64,000 bases of DNA from Streptomyces sp. NBC_00094 (GCF_026343125.1 NZ_JAPEMB010000001.1:1674001-1738000), one strand, 5' to 3'. Counted from the stretch's first letter, positions 34,731 through 44,567 are shown. A program made the numbers and translations. Notes: generated from the sequence alone by a model not told the origin.

Positions 34731-35235
34731 CGCTCAACTCGACCAGGCCGCAGAGGGTCTTGACGGAGACCTTCCAGGTGCCGTCCTGGAGGATCGAGGT
34801 GCCCTGGGAGTCGGGCAGGGCGGGGGCCCCGCCGACGAGCAGGTCGTAGGTGACGTTGGCCTCGGTGGCCGAGGTGAACTCGACGCCCGTGACCTTCGCC
34901 GAGGTCATGGCCGCGTTCTTGTCTCCGGCGAAGGCGGTCAGGACCGGCTCCAACTCGGCGCCGTTCTCCAGGAGACCCACCTTGTCGGCCGCGGGGGTCT
35001 TCGGGTCGAAGAACGTCGTCCAGTTCTTGGTGATCTCCGCCTCGGCGGCGGCCGGGTCGGCGGGTTCACCCTCGCCCGGCGGCTGGTCCGTCGTCCCGGG
35101 CGGCGGCGTCTCGTAGACCTGGTTGCCGGTCGTCCCGTCGTCCGAGCATCCCGCGACGGCGGGCACGAAGGCCAGGACGGCGACGGCCGCGAGGGCCGCG
35201 AGCCGGGGGCGTCCGCCGAGTCGTTCGAGAACCAT
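34708..35235 (-). CDS. Small secreted lipoprotein, MTB12-like
   Basis: 175 residues from ATG 35235 (GTG 35244 is an alternative). Lipobox AVAGC (Cys30), a Pro/Thr/Gly-rich spacer, then a compact domain NWTTFFDPKTPAADKVGLLE followed by VTYDLLVGGAPALPDSQGTS and GTWKVSVKTLCGLVELSG. The layout resembles the low-molecular-weight antigen MTB12 family, known as secreted proteins of unclear function. It is translationally linked to the binding-protein gene, suggesting an accessory role at the cell surface in that uptake system. Confidence 0.65.
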   Translation of the reverse strand: MVLERLGGRPRLAALAAVAVLAFVPAVAGCSDDGTTGNQVYETPPPGTTDQPPGEGEPADPAAAEAEITKNWTTFFDPKTPAADKVGLLENGAELEPVLTAFAGDKNAAMTSAKVTGVEFTSATEANVTYDLLVGGAPALPDSQGTSILQDGTWKVSVKTLCGLVELSGVTVPGC

Positions 35236-35337
35236 CTGGCTCACCACCGGGTGTCTCTCCAGGCCGCACGGCCTGATGCTTCCAGAGTGGGGCGAAGGGG
35301 GGCATAGTGCAAGGAAAAGGGGAGACGAGGGAGGCCC

Positions 35338-35736
35338 GTGCCGACATCCCGGATCCTGCTGTGGGGCGGTGTCGCGGCGGCCGCCGGGGGCGCGGTGCTC
35401 TGCGTGCTCGGCTGGTACGGGATCTCCGGCGAGCGCTTCGCCGAGCGCCAGCTGCCCTATCTGGCCTCGTGCACGGTGCCGGGGGCCGCGCTGGTCGTGG
35501 CAGGCGCGGTGCTCGTCGCTGCGGCCCTCCTGATGCCCGTACGCCCTCAGGAACCGGCCCCGTCCGAAGCGGCGGAGACTCCCCCACCGTCCTCGGACGA
35601 GCCGCCGCTGCGCGTCCCGGGCGGGACCCTGGCCCACCGCCCGGACTGCCCGCTGGTGGCGGGGAAGCCGGAGGCGACGGAGGCGGGCGCCGCGGAACTC
35701 GACCCCTGCCCGGTCTGTGAGCCATGGCCTCCCTGA
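35338..35736 (+). CDS. Small membrane protein with a C-terminal His/Cys motif, coupled to the Liv fusion gene
   Basis: 132 residues; GTG 35338 with a GAGG-containing site. Two transmembrane helices (ILLWGGVAAAAGGAVLCVLG and AALVVAGAVLVAAALLM), a Pro/Glu-rich linker, then AHRPDCPLVAGK and LDPCPVC, a potential zinc-binding H-x3-C...C-x2-C set. It overlaps the start of the transporter gene by 13 bp, so it is probably a dedicated accessory subunit. I know no established function. Confidence 0.7.
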   Translation: MPTSRILLWGGVAAAAGGAVLCVLGWYGISGERFAERQLPYLASCTVPGAALVVAGAVLVAAALLMPVRPQEPAPSEAAETPPPSSDEPPLRVPGGTLAHRPDCPLVAGKPEATEAGAAELDPCPVCEPWPP

Positions 35737-38465
35737 CGTACGAGCTCACGCTCGCCGGCCTCGCGGTCGGCAGCGCCGCCGCGCTCACCGGGATCGGCCT
35801 GATCGTCACCTACCGGGCGACGGGCGTGCTGAACCTCGCGCACGGCGCCGTCGCCATGATCTGCGCGTACGTGCTGCGGCAGCTGGTGGTCGTCGAGGGC
35901 TGGCCGCTGCCCCTGGGAGCCCTGGTCACGCTCCTGGTGGTGGCCCCGGGAATCGGCCTCGTCCTCGACCGGGGAGTGTTCCGCCCGCTCTCCCTCCTCG
36001 GCTCGAACCCGGCGCAGACCCTGGTGGCCTCCATCGGCGTCTTCGTGCTCCTCGTGGGCGGGGCGGTGCTGCTGTGGGGCACCGAGGCGCGGGCCGACGC
36101 GCCGGTGCTCCTCGGCGACGACCCGTGGGCGCAGCTGGGGGCGGTGGTGGCGCTGGCCTGCCTGGTGACGGCGGTGGCGCGGTGGACCCGGTTCGGCCGG
36201 GAGCTGAGGGCGGTGGTGGACAACCGGCCGCTCGCCGTCCTGTCGGGGGTCCACGCGGACCGGGTGGCGGCGGCGGGTTGGGCGTTCGGTTCCTTCACGG
36301 CCGGGCTCACGGGCGTCCTCCTCGCCCCGTACGTACGCCTCGACCCGTACGGGATGCCGCTGCTCGTCATCGAGGTGATCGCGGTCGCGGTGATCGCCCG
36401 GATGCGCTCACTGGCAGTCGCGGTGGTGGCCGCGGTCGCGATCGGCGTGGCCCAGGCCCAGCTCACCCGGCTGCACCCGGAGGGCTGGGCGGCGCCGCTG
36501 GTGCAGGCGATCGGGGCGAACCTGTTCGTGGTGGCGCTCCTGGTGGCGGCGCTGGTCCTGCCGGGCGTCGGCGGCAGGGGCCGGGACGCCCTGCCCCCAC
36601 CGACCCGCACCCCCCGCATCCCCACGACCCTCTGGCTGGTCACCGGCGCCCTGCTCCTCCTCCCCCTCGGCCTCGCGGGCTCGGACCTGCACACGGCGGT
36701 GCAGGTCCCGGCGCTCGCCGTGGTCCTGCTCTCCCTGGTCGTGGTGGCGGGCCGGGGCGGCCAGATCGCCCTGGGCCAGGCGGCGTACGCGGGCCTGGGC
36801 GCGCTCCTGACGGCCCTGCTGTCGACGGCGGGCGTCCCCACCCTCGTGGCGCTGGGGCTCGCGGTACCGATGGTGGCGGTGGTGGGCCTGGTGACGGCCT
36901 GGCCGGCGATCCGCCGCCACGGCCTGGCACTCGCCCTGGCCACTCTGGCGACCGGGGTGGCGGTGAGCCGCTTCGTCCTCGCCCAGCCGTACGCGACGGC
37001 GGGCCTGTCCCTCGGCCGCCCGGCGGGCTTCTCCGGCGACCGCGCCTTCTACGCCCTGGAACTGGCCGTCCTGGCCGGCTGTCTGGCCCTGGTGGCGGCA
37101 CTGCGCCGGGGCCGCACGGGCCGCGCGCTGGCCGCGCTGCGGGACCACGAGCCGGGCGCGGAGGCGTCGGGCGTCCCGGCCCCCGCCCTCAAGCTCCTCG
37201 CCTTCGTCCTGGGCGCGGCCCTGGCGGCCCTCGGCGGCGGCCTCCTGGGCATGGGCCTGCGCGCCTTCGACCCGGAGGCGTACGACCCGGTACGCGGCCT
37301 GCTCTGGTTCGCCGCGGTCCTGGTCCTGGGCGCGGACAGCCTGCTCACCCCGCTGGTGGCCGCGGCCCTCCTGGTCACCCTCGACGCGGGCCCCCAGGCG
37401 GGCGTGGCAGCGGCCCTGGTCGGCCTCCTGGCCACCCAGACGGGCCGCATCCCGCCGCTGACGACCCTGCTGCTCCCCCACCCCAAGCCGACCAGCCGAC
37501 CCGAAAACCGCGTACGCCCCCGCCCCCCTCCGTCCGCCGTCGGCGCCGCACCTCCCACGGAAGAACCCGCACCTCTCCCGACGACCCGCGCGGAAAGCGC
37601 GGGTCGGAATCCCGCTCCGCCCGAAGGCCGGGCACAACCCCGCCGGCCCGCGGCCGCCGACGGCGCCGGGCCCCCCACGGGAAGGCCCGCACCTCTGCCG
37701 ACCACCCACACAGGTGGTGCGGCTGGGAACCCCAGCCCGACCGCAGGCCGGGCGCACCCCCGCCGCCCCGCACCAGGCCACGCACCCGCACCACCCACCA
37801 CCCGCACCACCCCGGAACTCCGCGCGCACGACCTCACCCTCACGTACCCCGGCGGGATCACCGCCCTCTCCCACGTCACCCTCCACCTCACCCCCGCGCG
37901 CATCACCGCCCTCGTCGGCCCCAACGGCGCCGGCAAGAGCACGCTCTTCGACTGTCTCGCCGGGACCCTCCGCCCCCGGCACCACCAGGGCCTGATCACG
38001 CTCGACGGCGCCGACATCACCTCGCGCCCGGCGCACGCCCGGACGCGTCTCGGAATCGCCCGGACCTTCCAGCGGCTCGCCGTCTTCCCGTCGCTCTCCG
38101 TCGAGGAGAACGTCCGCCTCGGCGGGGAGCGCGGCCACGTCCGCGGGGACCCCGCGGCCGTCGAACGGAGCCTGCGGCTGCTGGGCCTCGAAGGCCCCGT
38201 ACGGCACCGCGCGGCCGCCGACCTGCCGACGGGGACACTGCGCCGTGTCGAGCTCGCCCGCGCGCTCGCCGGGCAGCCGCACACGCTCCTCCTCGACGAA
38301 CCCGCCGCGGGCCTCGACGCCGAGGAGACCGCCGCGCTCGCCAGGCTCCTCGCCGCGCTCGCGGCGGACGGCCTGACGATCCTCGTCGTCGAGCACGACC
38401 CGGACCTCGTCGCCGGGATCGCCCACACCGTGCACACGATGGAGGGCGGCCGGATCCTGTCATGA
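35724..38465 (+). CDS. LivH-LivM-LivG triple fusion: branched-chain-type ABC permeases plus ATPase in one chain
   Basis: 913 residues. Residues 1-290 are a LivH-type permease (GLIVTYRATGVLNLAHGAVA, TRFGRELRAVVDNRPLA). Residues 300-590 are LivM-like (AGRGGQIALGQAAYAGLGAL, RTGRALAALRDHEPGAEASG). Residues 595-695 are a Pro/Arg/Thr-rich linker made of two 40-residue repeats. Residues 700-913 are a LivG-like ATPase with Walker A GPNGAGKST, degenerate signature LPTGTLRRVE, Walker B TLLLDEPAAGLD and His switch VEHDPD. These are normally three genes. Fusion fixes permease and ATPase stoichiometry; the second ATPase (LivF-like) follows with ATGA coupling. Start ATG 35724 overlaps the preceding gene. 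The frame is open throughout, so the fusion is unlikely to be a sequencing artefact. Confidence 0.88.
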   Translation: MASLTYELTLAGLAVGSAAALTGIGLIVTYRATGVLNLAHGAVAMICAYVLRQLVVVEGWPLPLGALVTLLVVAPGIGLVLDRGVFRPLSLLGSNPAQTLVASIGVFVLLVGGAVLLWGTEARADAPVLLGDDPWAQLGAVVALACLVTAVARWTRFGRELRAVVDNRPLAVLSGVHADRVAAAGWAFGSFTAGLTGVLLAPYVRLDPYGMPLLVIEVIAVAVIARMRSLAVAVVAAVAIGVAQAQLTRLHPEGWAAPLVQAIGANLFVVALLVAALVLPGVGGRGRDALPPPTRTPRIPTTLWLVTGALLLLPLGLAGSDLHTAVQVPALAVVLLSLVVVAGRGGQIALGQAAYAGLGALLTALLSTAGVPTLVALGLAVPMVAVVGLVTAWPAIRRHGLALALATLATGVAVSRFVLAQPYATAGLSLGRPAGFSGDRAFYALELAVLAGCLALVAALRRGRTGRALAALRDHEPGAEASGVPAPALKLLAFVLGAALAALGGGLLGMGLRAFDPEAYDPVRGLLWFAAVLVLGADSLLTPLVAAALLVTLDAGPQAGVAAALVGLLATQTGRIPPLTTLLLPHPKPTSRPENRVRPRPPPSAVGAAPPTEEPAPLPTTRAESAGRNPAPPEGRAQPRRPAAADGAGPPTGRPAPLPTTHTGGAAGNPSPTAGRAHPRRPAPGHAPAPPTTRTTPELRAHDLTLTYPGGITALSHVTLHLTPARITALVGPNGAGKSTLFDCLAGTLRPRHHQGLITLDGADITSRPAHARTRLGIARTFQRLAVFPSLSVEENVRLGGERGHVRGDPAAVERSLRLLGLEGPVRHRAAADLPTGTLRRVELARALAGQPHTLLLDEPAAGLDAEETAALARLLAALAADGLTILVVEHDPDLVAGIAHTVHTMEGGRILS
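37541..37780 (+). repeat. Two tandem 120-bp repeats forming the inter-domain linker, each with a central hairpin
   Basis: 37541-37660 and 37661-37780 align without gaps at a 120-bp period (shared blocks CCCGCACCTCT, CCACGG, AGGCCGGGC). The middle of each copy differs in sequence yet stays palindromic: a 10-bp stem 37582-37591/37597-37606 with loop GGAAA in copy 1, and a 6-bp stem 37701-37706/37713-37718 in copy 2. In protein it is a 40-residue repeat (RPAPLPTT and GRAxPRRPA). Confidence 0.8.
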
Positions 38466-39118
38466 GCGTCGAGATCGAGCTGCGCGCTGCCCGGGTCCGC
38501 TACGGCCCGCTGGAGGCCCTGCACGGCCTGGACCTGCCCGTGCCCGCCGGCACCGTGACCGTGCTCCTGGGCCGGAACGGCGCCGGCCGCACCACCGCCC
38601 TACGGGCCCTCGCGGGCACGGTACGGCTCTCCGCCGGCCGGGTGGTGTGGCGCGGGACCGACGTGACCCGGCTGCCGGCACACGAGCGGGCGCGCCGCGG
38701 GATGTGCTTCGTACCGGATCTGCGGGCGGTGTACGAGGGGCTGACCGTCGCCGAGAACCTCGCGCTCACCGCACCGGGCGCCCCGCCGCCGTACCCCGAG
38801 CTCGTACCCCTGCTGTCCCGGCCGGCCGGGACCCTCTCCGGCGGGGAGCGCCGGATGCTGGCGCTGTCCCGCGCCCTGCTGACGCCCGCGCGCGTCGTGC
38901 TGGTCGACGAGCCGTCGCTCGGCATGGCCCCGCCGGTCGCGGCGCGTACGTACGGGTTCCTCGCCGCGCTCTGCGCCGAGCGCGGCGCGGCCGTGGTCCT
39001 GGCCGAGCAGCGCGTACCGCCCGGCCTTCCGCGCGGCTCGCTCGTCCACGAGCTGCGGCGCGGCTCCCGCACGGCCTGCGGGGAGCCGTCCGAGTTCGCC
39101 CGGGATGCCGCGGAGTGA
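38462..39118 (+). CDS. LivF-like ABC ATP-binding protein with Arg in place of the Walker A lysine
   Basis: 218 residues, a little short for LivF. ATG 38462 overlaps the fusion gene stop (ATGA). ABC features: GTVTVLLGRNGAGRTTALRA, GMCFVPDLRAVYEGLTVAEN, signature LSGGERRMLALSRALL, Walker B VVLVDEPSLGMAP and VVLAEQR. The Walker A reads GRNGAGRTT, so the phosphate-binding lysine is arginine, which usually reduces or abolishes ATP hydrolysis. It may be the degenerate half of an asymmetric ATPase pair with the LivG domain. Its stop is 2 bp from the stop of the convergent Rpf gene. Confidence 0.88.
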   Translation: MSVEIELRAARVRYGPLEALHGLDLPVPAGTVTVLLGRNGAGRTTALRALAGTVRLSAGRVVWRGTDVTRLPAHERARRGMCFVPDLRAVYEGLTVAENLALTAPGAPPPYPELVPLLSRPAGTLSGGERRMLALSRALLTPARVVLVDEPSLGMAPPVAARTYGFLAALCAERGAAVVLAEQRVPPGLPRGSLVHELRRGSRTACGEPSEFARDAAE

Positions 39119-39120
39119 CG

Positions 39121-39801
<681 letters not shown>

Positions 39802-40009
39802 CTAGGCAGGCTCCCGACACCCCCGGCCCGTGCCGCGCGGAACACTGTTCACACCCCACCCGGTCGGAGTCACCACCCCCGCCGCACAAGCCACCTGCAA
39901 GTTGCCTCGCTTCCGCGCGTGACCCCGGCCGAGCCTGACCCGTTGAACTCGGCATGAGACGCCCGGGAACGGCCCGGCGTCCCCCCGTACCGAGTCCAGG
40001 GAGCCCCCC

Positions 40010-40792
40010 GTGCCGCGCATGCTCGACGTCAGCGAGGACGTACGCGCCGAGATCGGCGACGAAGAAGCCGACCGGCTGCTTGCCGGCGACAACGCCCCGG
40101 GCAGCTACGACTGCACCTCCTGCCGCACGCCGGGGGACTCCGAGCAGGAGCGCACCAGCACGGTGCTGTTCGTCGGTGAGGAGACCGCGGTCCTCGCGTT
40201 CGCCCACGCCAGCTGCATTCCGTCCCAGGTCGTCCGCGTCGCCGAGGAGCAGCTCCAGGGCGCTGTCGCCTCGATCACGGCCTCGGACGCCGCCGACGCG
40301 CTGTCCGCCGCCCACCCCGAGCAGGCCGTGCTCGGTGTCACCAGCGGTCTCGTCCTGATCGAGGGCGAGCTGCACCCCGCGCTGGTCGTGGAACCGACCG
40401 CCCCCGTGGCCCGCCCGGGAACGGACGGTCTCGTCGACGAGTTCCTGCCGCTCCTGGCGGAGCAGGGCTTCCGGCCCGTCAACGACCTCGGCGAGAAGCC
40501 CGCGGTGCTGCCGGGCTGGTCGGTCCTGGTCGCCATGGGCCAGCTGCACTCCGTCCTCCAGCCGGGGCCGAACGGCGCGGGTCAGGCCGCCTGGTGGCAG
40601 GCGCACCAGCCGCTCCAGGTCACCGAGGGCTGGCGCGCGGCGGCCAACAAGTCGCACACGGTCCTCGTCTTCGCCGCCCCGGTGGGCTCCATCGGCCAGC
40701 AGCCCCGCGAGGACCTGCTGCGCGACGCCCTGGAGAAGGCCGCGGCGAACGGGCGCCTGGTGGCGGCCGCGATGCCGCTGGCCGGTACCTGA
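40010..40792 (+). CDS. Conserved hypothetical protein
   Basis: 260 residues; GTG 40010 with AGGGAG 7 nt upstream. No family recognised. An N-terminal Cys pair (YDCTSCRTPG) suggests metal or redox chemistry, then an alpha/beta body: TSTVLFVGEETAVLAFAHAS, LGVTSGLVLIEGELHPALVV and WSVLVAMGQLHSVLQPGPN. No signal peptide or membrane helix. It overlaps the next gene by 1 bp (TGATG) and lies at the same place in core order as in S. coelicolor, as I recall it, so it is an old core gene. Confidence 0.7.
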   Translation: MPRMLDVSEDVRAEIGDEEADRLLAGDNAPGSYDCTSCRTPGDSEQERTSTVLFVGEETAVLAFAHASCIPSQVVRVAEEQLQGAVASITASDAADALSAAHPEQAVLGVTSGLVLIEGELHPALVVEPTAPVARPGTDGLVDEFLPLLAEQGFRPVNDLGEKPAVLPGWSVLVAMGQLHSVLQPGPNGAGQAAWWQAHQPLQVTEGWRAAANKSHTVLVFAAPVGSIGQQPREDLLRDALEKAAANGRLVAAAMPLAGT

Positions 40793-41379
40793 TGGACGAC
40801 GGCCGGCCCGGTTTAGGGCCCGGACGGGTCCCCGCGGGCCCGGCCGGCCCCCCGGTGCCGGGCGGACCGGCGGCACCGGCGGCGGCCGCTCCCCTGGGAG
40901 CGGCCGCGCCGCGGGTCGGCGGGGGTGCGGCGGCGCCGAAGGTCACGACCGTGCCGCGCCCCCGGCGTGCGCCTCTTTCGGAGAGCCGCCCGCATCCGAC
41001 GGGCGGCGGGGTCGTTGGCACGTACGTGCACCCATACGACCCTTTCCTCCAGCCGTATCCGAGCCACATCCCCTCCATGCGCCCGGCGCAGGACGTCACG
41101 GCGGGCCAGTCGGCCACGCCGATCTACGACGCCCTGTTCTCGGAGTACCGCCGGTCGTTCCGCACGCTGCCGGGTGACCGCAGCGGCGAGGAGGAGGTGG
41201 CCTTCCGGGCCTTCGGCACGACCGCGAGCACGGGTCTCCACGGCAACGGGCAGGGGTACGCGGCCGGACAGGGGTACGGGAGCGGGCAGCGGTTTGCCAC
41301 CGCGTATCCGCCGGTGTGGACGGCGCAGCAGCATCACACCCCGGCGGCCCTGCCGCCGGGCCCCCGCCGGGGCGTCTAG
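40792..41379 (+). CDS. Hypothetical Pro/Gly/Ala-rich protein
   Basis: 195 residues, start coupled to the previous gene (TGATG). The first 70 residues are Pro/Gly/Ala-rich and disordered. A better-defined middle contains GTYVHPYDPFLQPYPSHIPS and YDALFSEYRRSFRTLPGDRS, then a Gly/Tyr/Gln-rich end (GQGYAAGQGYGSGQRF). No family is recognised. Probably a partner of the preceding protein. Confidence 0.6.
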   Translation: MDDGRPGLGPGRVPAGPAGPPVPGGPAAPAAAAPLGAAAPRVGGGAAAPKVTTVPRPRRAPLSESRPHPTGGGVVGTYVHPYDPFLQPYPSHIPSMRPAQDVTAGQSATPIYDALFSEYRRSFRTLPGDRSGEEEVAFRAFGTTASTGLHGNGQGYAAGQGYGSGQRFATAYPPVWTAQQHHTPAALPPGPRRGV

Positions 41380-41410
41380 GGCGCGGCGGACTCCGCGGAC
41401 ACACCTGACA

Positions 41411-41449
41411 CGGCTGAGGGCCGGGGCTCATCGCCCCGGCCCTCAGCCG
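41411..41449. terminator. Bidirectional hairpin terminator
   Basis: Perfect 17-bp inverted repeat (41411-41427 with 41433-41449), loop TCATC, between the convergent hypothetical gene and the aroH-to-der operon, 20 nt past the der stop. Confidence 0.88.
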
Positions 41450-41468
41450 TTCCGTACCGTCCCGCGCA

Positions 41469-42917
41469 CTACTTCTTGCGGCCGCGCTTCTCGCGCACGC
41501 GCACCGAGATGTGGATCGGGGTTCCCTCGAAGCCGAACTCCTCGCGCAGACGGCGCTCGATGAAGCGGCGGTAGCCGGCCTCCAGGAAGCCCGAGGCGAA
41601 GAGCACGAACCGGGGCGGCTTGGTGCCCGCCTGCGTACCGAAGAGGATGCGGGGCTGCTTGCCGCCGCGGATCGGGTGCGGGTGGGCCGCGACGATCTCA
41701 CCGAGGAAGGCGTTGAGCCGACCCGTGGGGATACGGGTCTCCCAGCCGGCGAGGGCGGTCTCGATGGCCGGGACCAGCTTCTCCATGTGGCGGCCGGTCT
41801 TGGCGGAGACGTTGACGCGGGGCGCCCAGGCGACCTGCTGCATCTCGGTCTCGATCTCGCGCTCGAGGTAGTAGCGGCGCTCCTCGTCGAGCTCGTCCCA
41901 CTTGTTGTAGGCGATGACGATGGCGCGGCCCGACTCGACCGCCGTCGTGATGATGCGCTGGTCCTGGACCGAGATGTTGTCGGTGGTGTCGATGAGGATG
42001 ACGGCCACCTCCGCCTTCTCGATGGCGGCCGCGGTCCGCAGGGAGGCGTAGTAGTCCGCGCCCTCCTGGAGGTGGACCTTCTTGCGGATGCCGGCGGTGT
42101 CGACGAACTTCCACGTCACGCCGCCGAGCTCGATGAGCTCGTCGACCGGGTCGCGGGTGGTGCCGGCCAGCGCGTTGACGACGACCCGGTCCTCGCCCGC
42201 CACCTTGTTGAGCAGGGAGGACTTGCCGACGTTCGGACGGCCGATGAGGGCGATGCGGCGCGGGCCGCCGACGGCGTTGCCGAAGCGCTGCTCGGGGGCC
42301 TCGGGCAGCTTCCTCAGGACCTCGTCGAGGAGGTCGCCGGTGCCGCGGCCGTGCAGCGACGAGACGGGGAACGGCTCGCCGAGGCCGAGCGACCACAGCA
42401 TGGACGCGTCGGCCTCGCCCGACTGTCCGTCGACCTTGTTGGCGGCGAGGACGACCGGCTTCCCGGCGCGGCGGAGGAGCCTGACGACGGCCTCGTCGGT
42501 GTCGGTGGCGCCGACGGTGGCGTCCACGACGAAGAGACAGGCGTCGGCGGCCTCGATGGCGAACTCGGCCTGGGCGGCGACGGCGGCGTCGATGCCGAGG
42601 ACGTCCTGCTCCCAGCCGCCGGTGTCGACGACCTTGAAGCGGCGCCCGGCCCATTCGGCCTCGTAGGTGACGCGGTCGCGGGTGACGCCCGGCTTGTCCT
42701 CGACGACGGCCTCACGGCGGCCGATGATGCGGTTCACCAGGGTCGACTTGCCGACGTTCGGACGGCCGACGACGGCGAGGACGGGGAGGGGGCCGTGGCC
42801 GGCCTCCTCGATCGCGCCCTCGACCTCTTCGGCGTCGAAGCCCTCTTCGGAGGCGAGCTCCATGAACTCCGCGTACTCGGCGTCGCCAAGTGCCCCGTGG
42901 TCGTGCTGGTCGTTCAT
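41469..42917 (-). CDS. der: Ribosome-associated GTPase Der (EngA)
   Basis: 482 residues; ATG 42917. Two tandem GTPase domains, each with GRPNVGKS (51-58 and about 224-231), G2/G3 motifs (VVDTGGW and FVDTAGI) and NKxD motifs (ANKVDG and YNKWDE), then a KH-like C-terminal domain ([30 protein letters not shown]). Der acts in late 50S subunit assembly and is essential in many bacteria. The first 43 residues are an acidic extension common in actinobacteria. Last gene of the aroH-tyrA-cmk-plsC-der series, 70 bp after plsC. Confidence 0.96.
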   Translation of the reverse strand: MNDQHDHGALGDAEYAEFMELASEEGFDAEEVEGAIEEAGHGPLPVLAVVGRPNVGKSTLVNRIIGRREAVVEDKPGVTRDRVTYEAEWAGRRFKVVDTGGWEQDVLGIDAAVAAQAEFAIEAADACLFVVDATVGATDTDEAVVRLLRRAGKPVVLAANKVDGQSGEADASMLWSLGLGEPFPVSSLHGRGTGDLLDEVLRKLPEAPEQRFGNAVGGPRRIALIGRPNVGKSSLLNKVAGEDRVVVNALAGTTRDPVDELIELGGVTWKFVDTAGIRKKVHLQEGADYYASLRTAAAIEKAEVAVILIDTTDNISVQDQRIITTAVESGRAIVIAYNKWDELDEERRYYLEREIETEMQQVAWAPRVNVSAKTGRHMEKLVPAIETALAGWETRIPTGRLNAFLGEIVAAHPHPIRGGKQPRILFGTQAGTKPPRFVLFASGFLEAGYRRFIERRLREEFGFEGTPIHISVRVREKRGRKK

Positions 42918-42987
42918 GAAGTCCGTTCCTTGATCATTCGTGGTCGGTGGGTCCCCGGGCCGCGGGGCCCACTACTGAAAGTCTCGC

Positions 42988-43656
42988 TCAGCGCCCGGTG
43001 AGGCGCCTGGCGTTTTCCAGGTGAGCGGTGAGCCGCCCCTGGATACGTACGGTGGCCTCGTCGAGGGCCGTGCGGGTCCGACGGCCCGAGCCGTCCCCCG
43101 CCTCGAAGGCGTCGCCGAAGACGACGTCGACGCGGCCGCGCAGCGGAGGCAGCGCCTTGATCAACCGTCCCCGGCGCGCCGATTCTTCCCGCCCATCCCG
43201 CCCGGTGGTCCCCAGCACCGCGACCGGGACGATCGGCGCGCCGCTCCGGACGGCGAAGTAGGCGAGACCGGCCCGCAGCGAGGCGAAGTCTCCCTCGCCT
43301 CGGGTGCCCTCGGGGAAGATCCCGAGGACGCCGCCCTGCTCCAGGACGCCCAGGGCGTTGCCTATCGCGTTGCGGTCGGTGCTGTCGCGGTCGACCTTGA
43401 CCTGCCCGATGCCCTCCAGGAAGGGACCGAGGGGCCCGACGAAGGCTTCCTTCTTGATGAGGAAGTGCACGGGGCGCGGTGCGGTGCCCATGAGCATGGG
43501 GCCGTCGATGTTGTGCGCGTGGTTGACGGCGAGGATGGCGGGGCCGGAGGCCGGCACCCGCCAGGCGCCGAGGACGCGCGGCTTCCAGAAGCCGTACATC
43601 AGACCGATGCCGATACGTCGGCCGACGGCGGCGCCCTTCTCGGAGGGCACGGTCAC
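42988..43656 (-). CDS. 1-acyl-sn-glycerol-3-phosphate acyltransferase-like protein (PlsC family)
   Basis: 222 residues from GTG 43656, which overlaps the cmk stop (GTGA). Acyltransferase blocks: ILAVNHAHNIDGP (H-x4-D motif, with His where Ser is common), FLIKKEAFVGPLGPFLEGIG, GIFPEGTRGEG (block III) and IVPVAVLGTTG. It transfers acyl groups to lysophosphatidate at the membrane. In actinobacteria the gene is regularly fused or coupled to cmk next to der, as here. Confidence 0.9.
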   Translation of the reverse strand: MTVPSEKGAAVGRRIGIGLMYGFWKPRVLGAWRVPASGPAILAVNHAHNIDGPMLMGTAPRPVHFLIKKEAFVGPLGPFLEGIGQVKVDRDSTDRNAIGNALGVLEQGGVLGIFPEGTRGEGDFASLRAGLAYFAVRSGAPIVPVAVLGTTGRDGREESARRGRLIKALPPLRGRVDVVFGDAFEAGDGSGRRTRTALDEATVRIQGRLTAHLENARRLTGR

Positions 43657-44327
43657 TTGGCGGCCGTCCTCTTCTCGTCCACCAGGGTGACGACGCACTC
43701 GATGACCTGGTCCAGCGTGAGCTCGGTGGTGTCGACCTCGACGGCGTCGCCGGCCTTCGCGAGCGGGGAGGTCTTGCGGCTGGAGTCGGCCGCGTCCCGC
43801 TTGATCAGGGCTTCCTTCGTCGCGTGCACGTCGGCGCCCTTGACCTCGCCGGAGCGGCGGGCGGCACGGGCCTCGGGCGAGGCGGTGAGGAAGATCTTCA
43901 GGTCGGCGTCGGGCAGGACGGTGGTGCCGATGTCCCGGCCCTCGACGACGATGCCGTGCTCGGCGCCCTTCGCGATGGACCGCTGGAGCTCGGTGATGAG
44001 CTCCCGCACCTCGGGGACGGCGCTGACGGCGCTGACCTTCGAGGTGACCTCTTCGGTACGGATCGGACCGGCCGCGTCGACACCGTCGACCGTGATCGTG
44101 GGGCGGGACGGGTCGGTGCCGGAGACGATGACCGGCTTGGCGGCGGCGTTGGCGACGGCGTCGGCGTCCGTCACGTCGACGCCGTTGCTGATCATCCACC
44201 AGGTGATCGCCCGGTACTGGGCGCCGGTGTCGAGGTAGCTCAGCCCCAGCTTGGCGGCGACCGCCTTCGAGGTGCTCGACTTGCCCGTGCCGGACGGCCC
44301 GTCGATGGCGACGATCACGGATTCCAC
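43653..44327 (-). CDS. cmk: (d)CMP kinase
   Basis: 224 residues from GTG 44327, with AGGAAGGTG upstream. P-loop GPSGTGKSS at residues 10-18, then LSYLDTGAQYRAITWW (Tyr/Ala variant of the GAMYR motif), VVEGRDIGTTVLPDADLKIF and RRSGEVKG with the typical lid and NMP-binding regions. It phosphorylates CMP and dCMP for nucleotide recycling. Coupled to plsC by GTGA. tyrA lies about 290 bp upstream on the same strand. Confidence 0.95.
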   Translation of the reverse strand: MESVIVAIDGPSGTGKSSTSKAVAAKLGLSYLDTGAQYRAITWWMISNGVDVTDADAVANAAAKPVIVSGTDPSRPTITVDGVDAAGPIRTEEVTSKVSAVSAVPEVRELITELQRSIAKGAEHGIVVEGRDIGTTVLPDADLKIFLTASPEARAARRSGEVKGADVHATKEALIKRDAADSSRKTSPLAKAGDAVEVDTTELTLDQVIECVVTLVDEKRTAAK

Positions 44328-44567
44328 GGTGGGAACACCTTCCTGGGGTGAGCGGTAGGGCCCGGCGGAGATGCAAGGGGCCCCCACAAGGTTACCGAGT
44401 CCCACGCACCCGTTCGGCCCAGCCCGTGCCGGACCCCCGAAGGACGCCGCCGAGAACCCCGCCGGGAGTCCGCCCGGAGCGGGTCCGGAGCCCTGCCCGG
44501 GCCCTGCGCCGGGGGCCCTCGGCAGGGCCCGCGATCAGACCCGTACCGCACATCCTCGTACCGTCAC

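Noticed and set aside
39840..39850. GAACACTGTTC palindrome upstream of the Rpf gene as a LexA box
   Set aside because: The half-sites are 3 bp apart rather than the 4 bp of the actinobacterial SOS box, and flanking T/C-G positions do not match.
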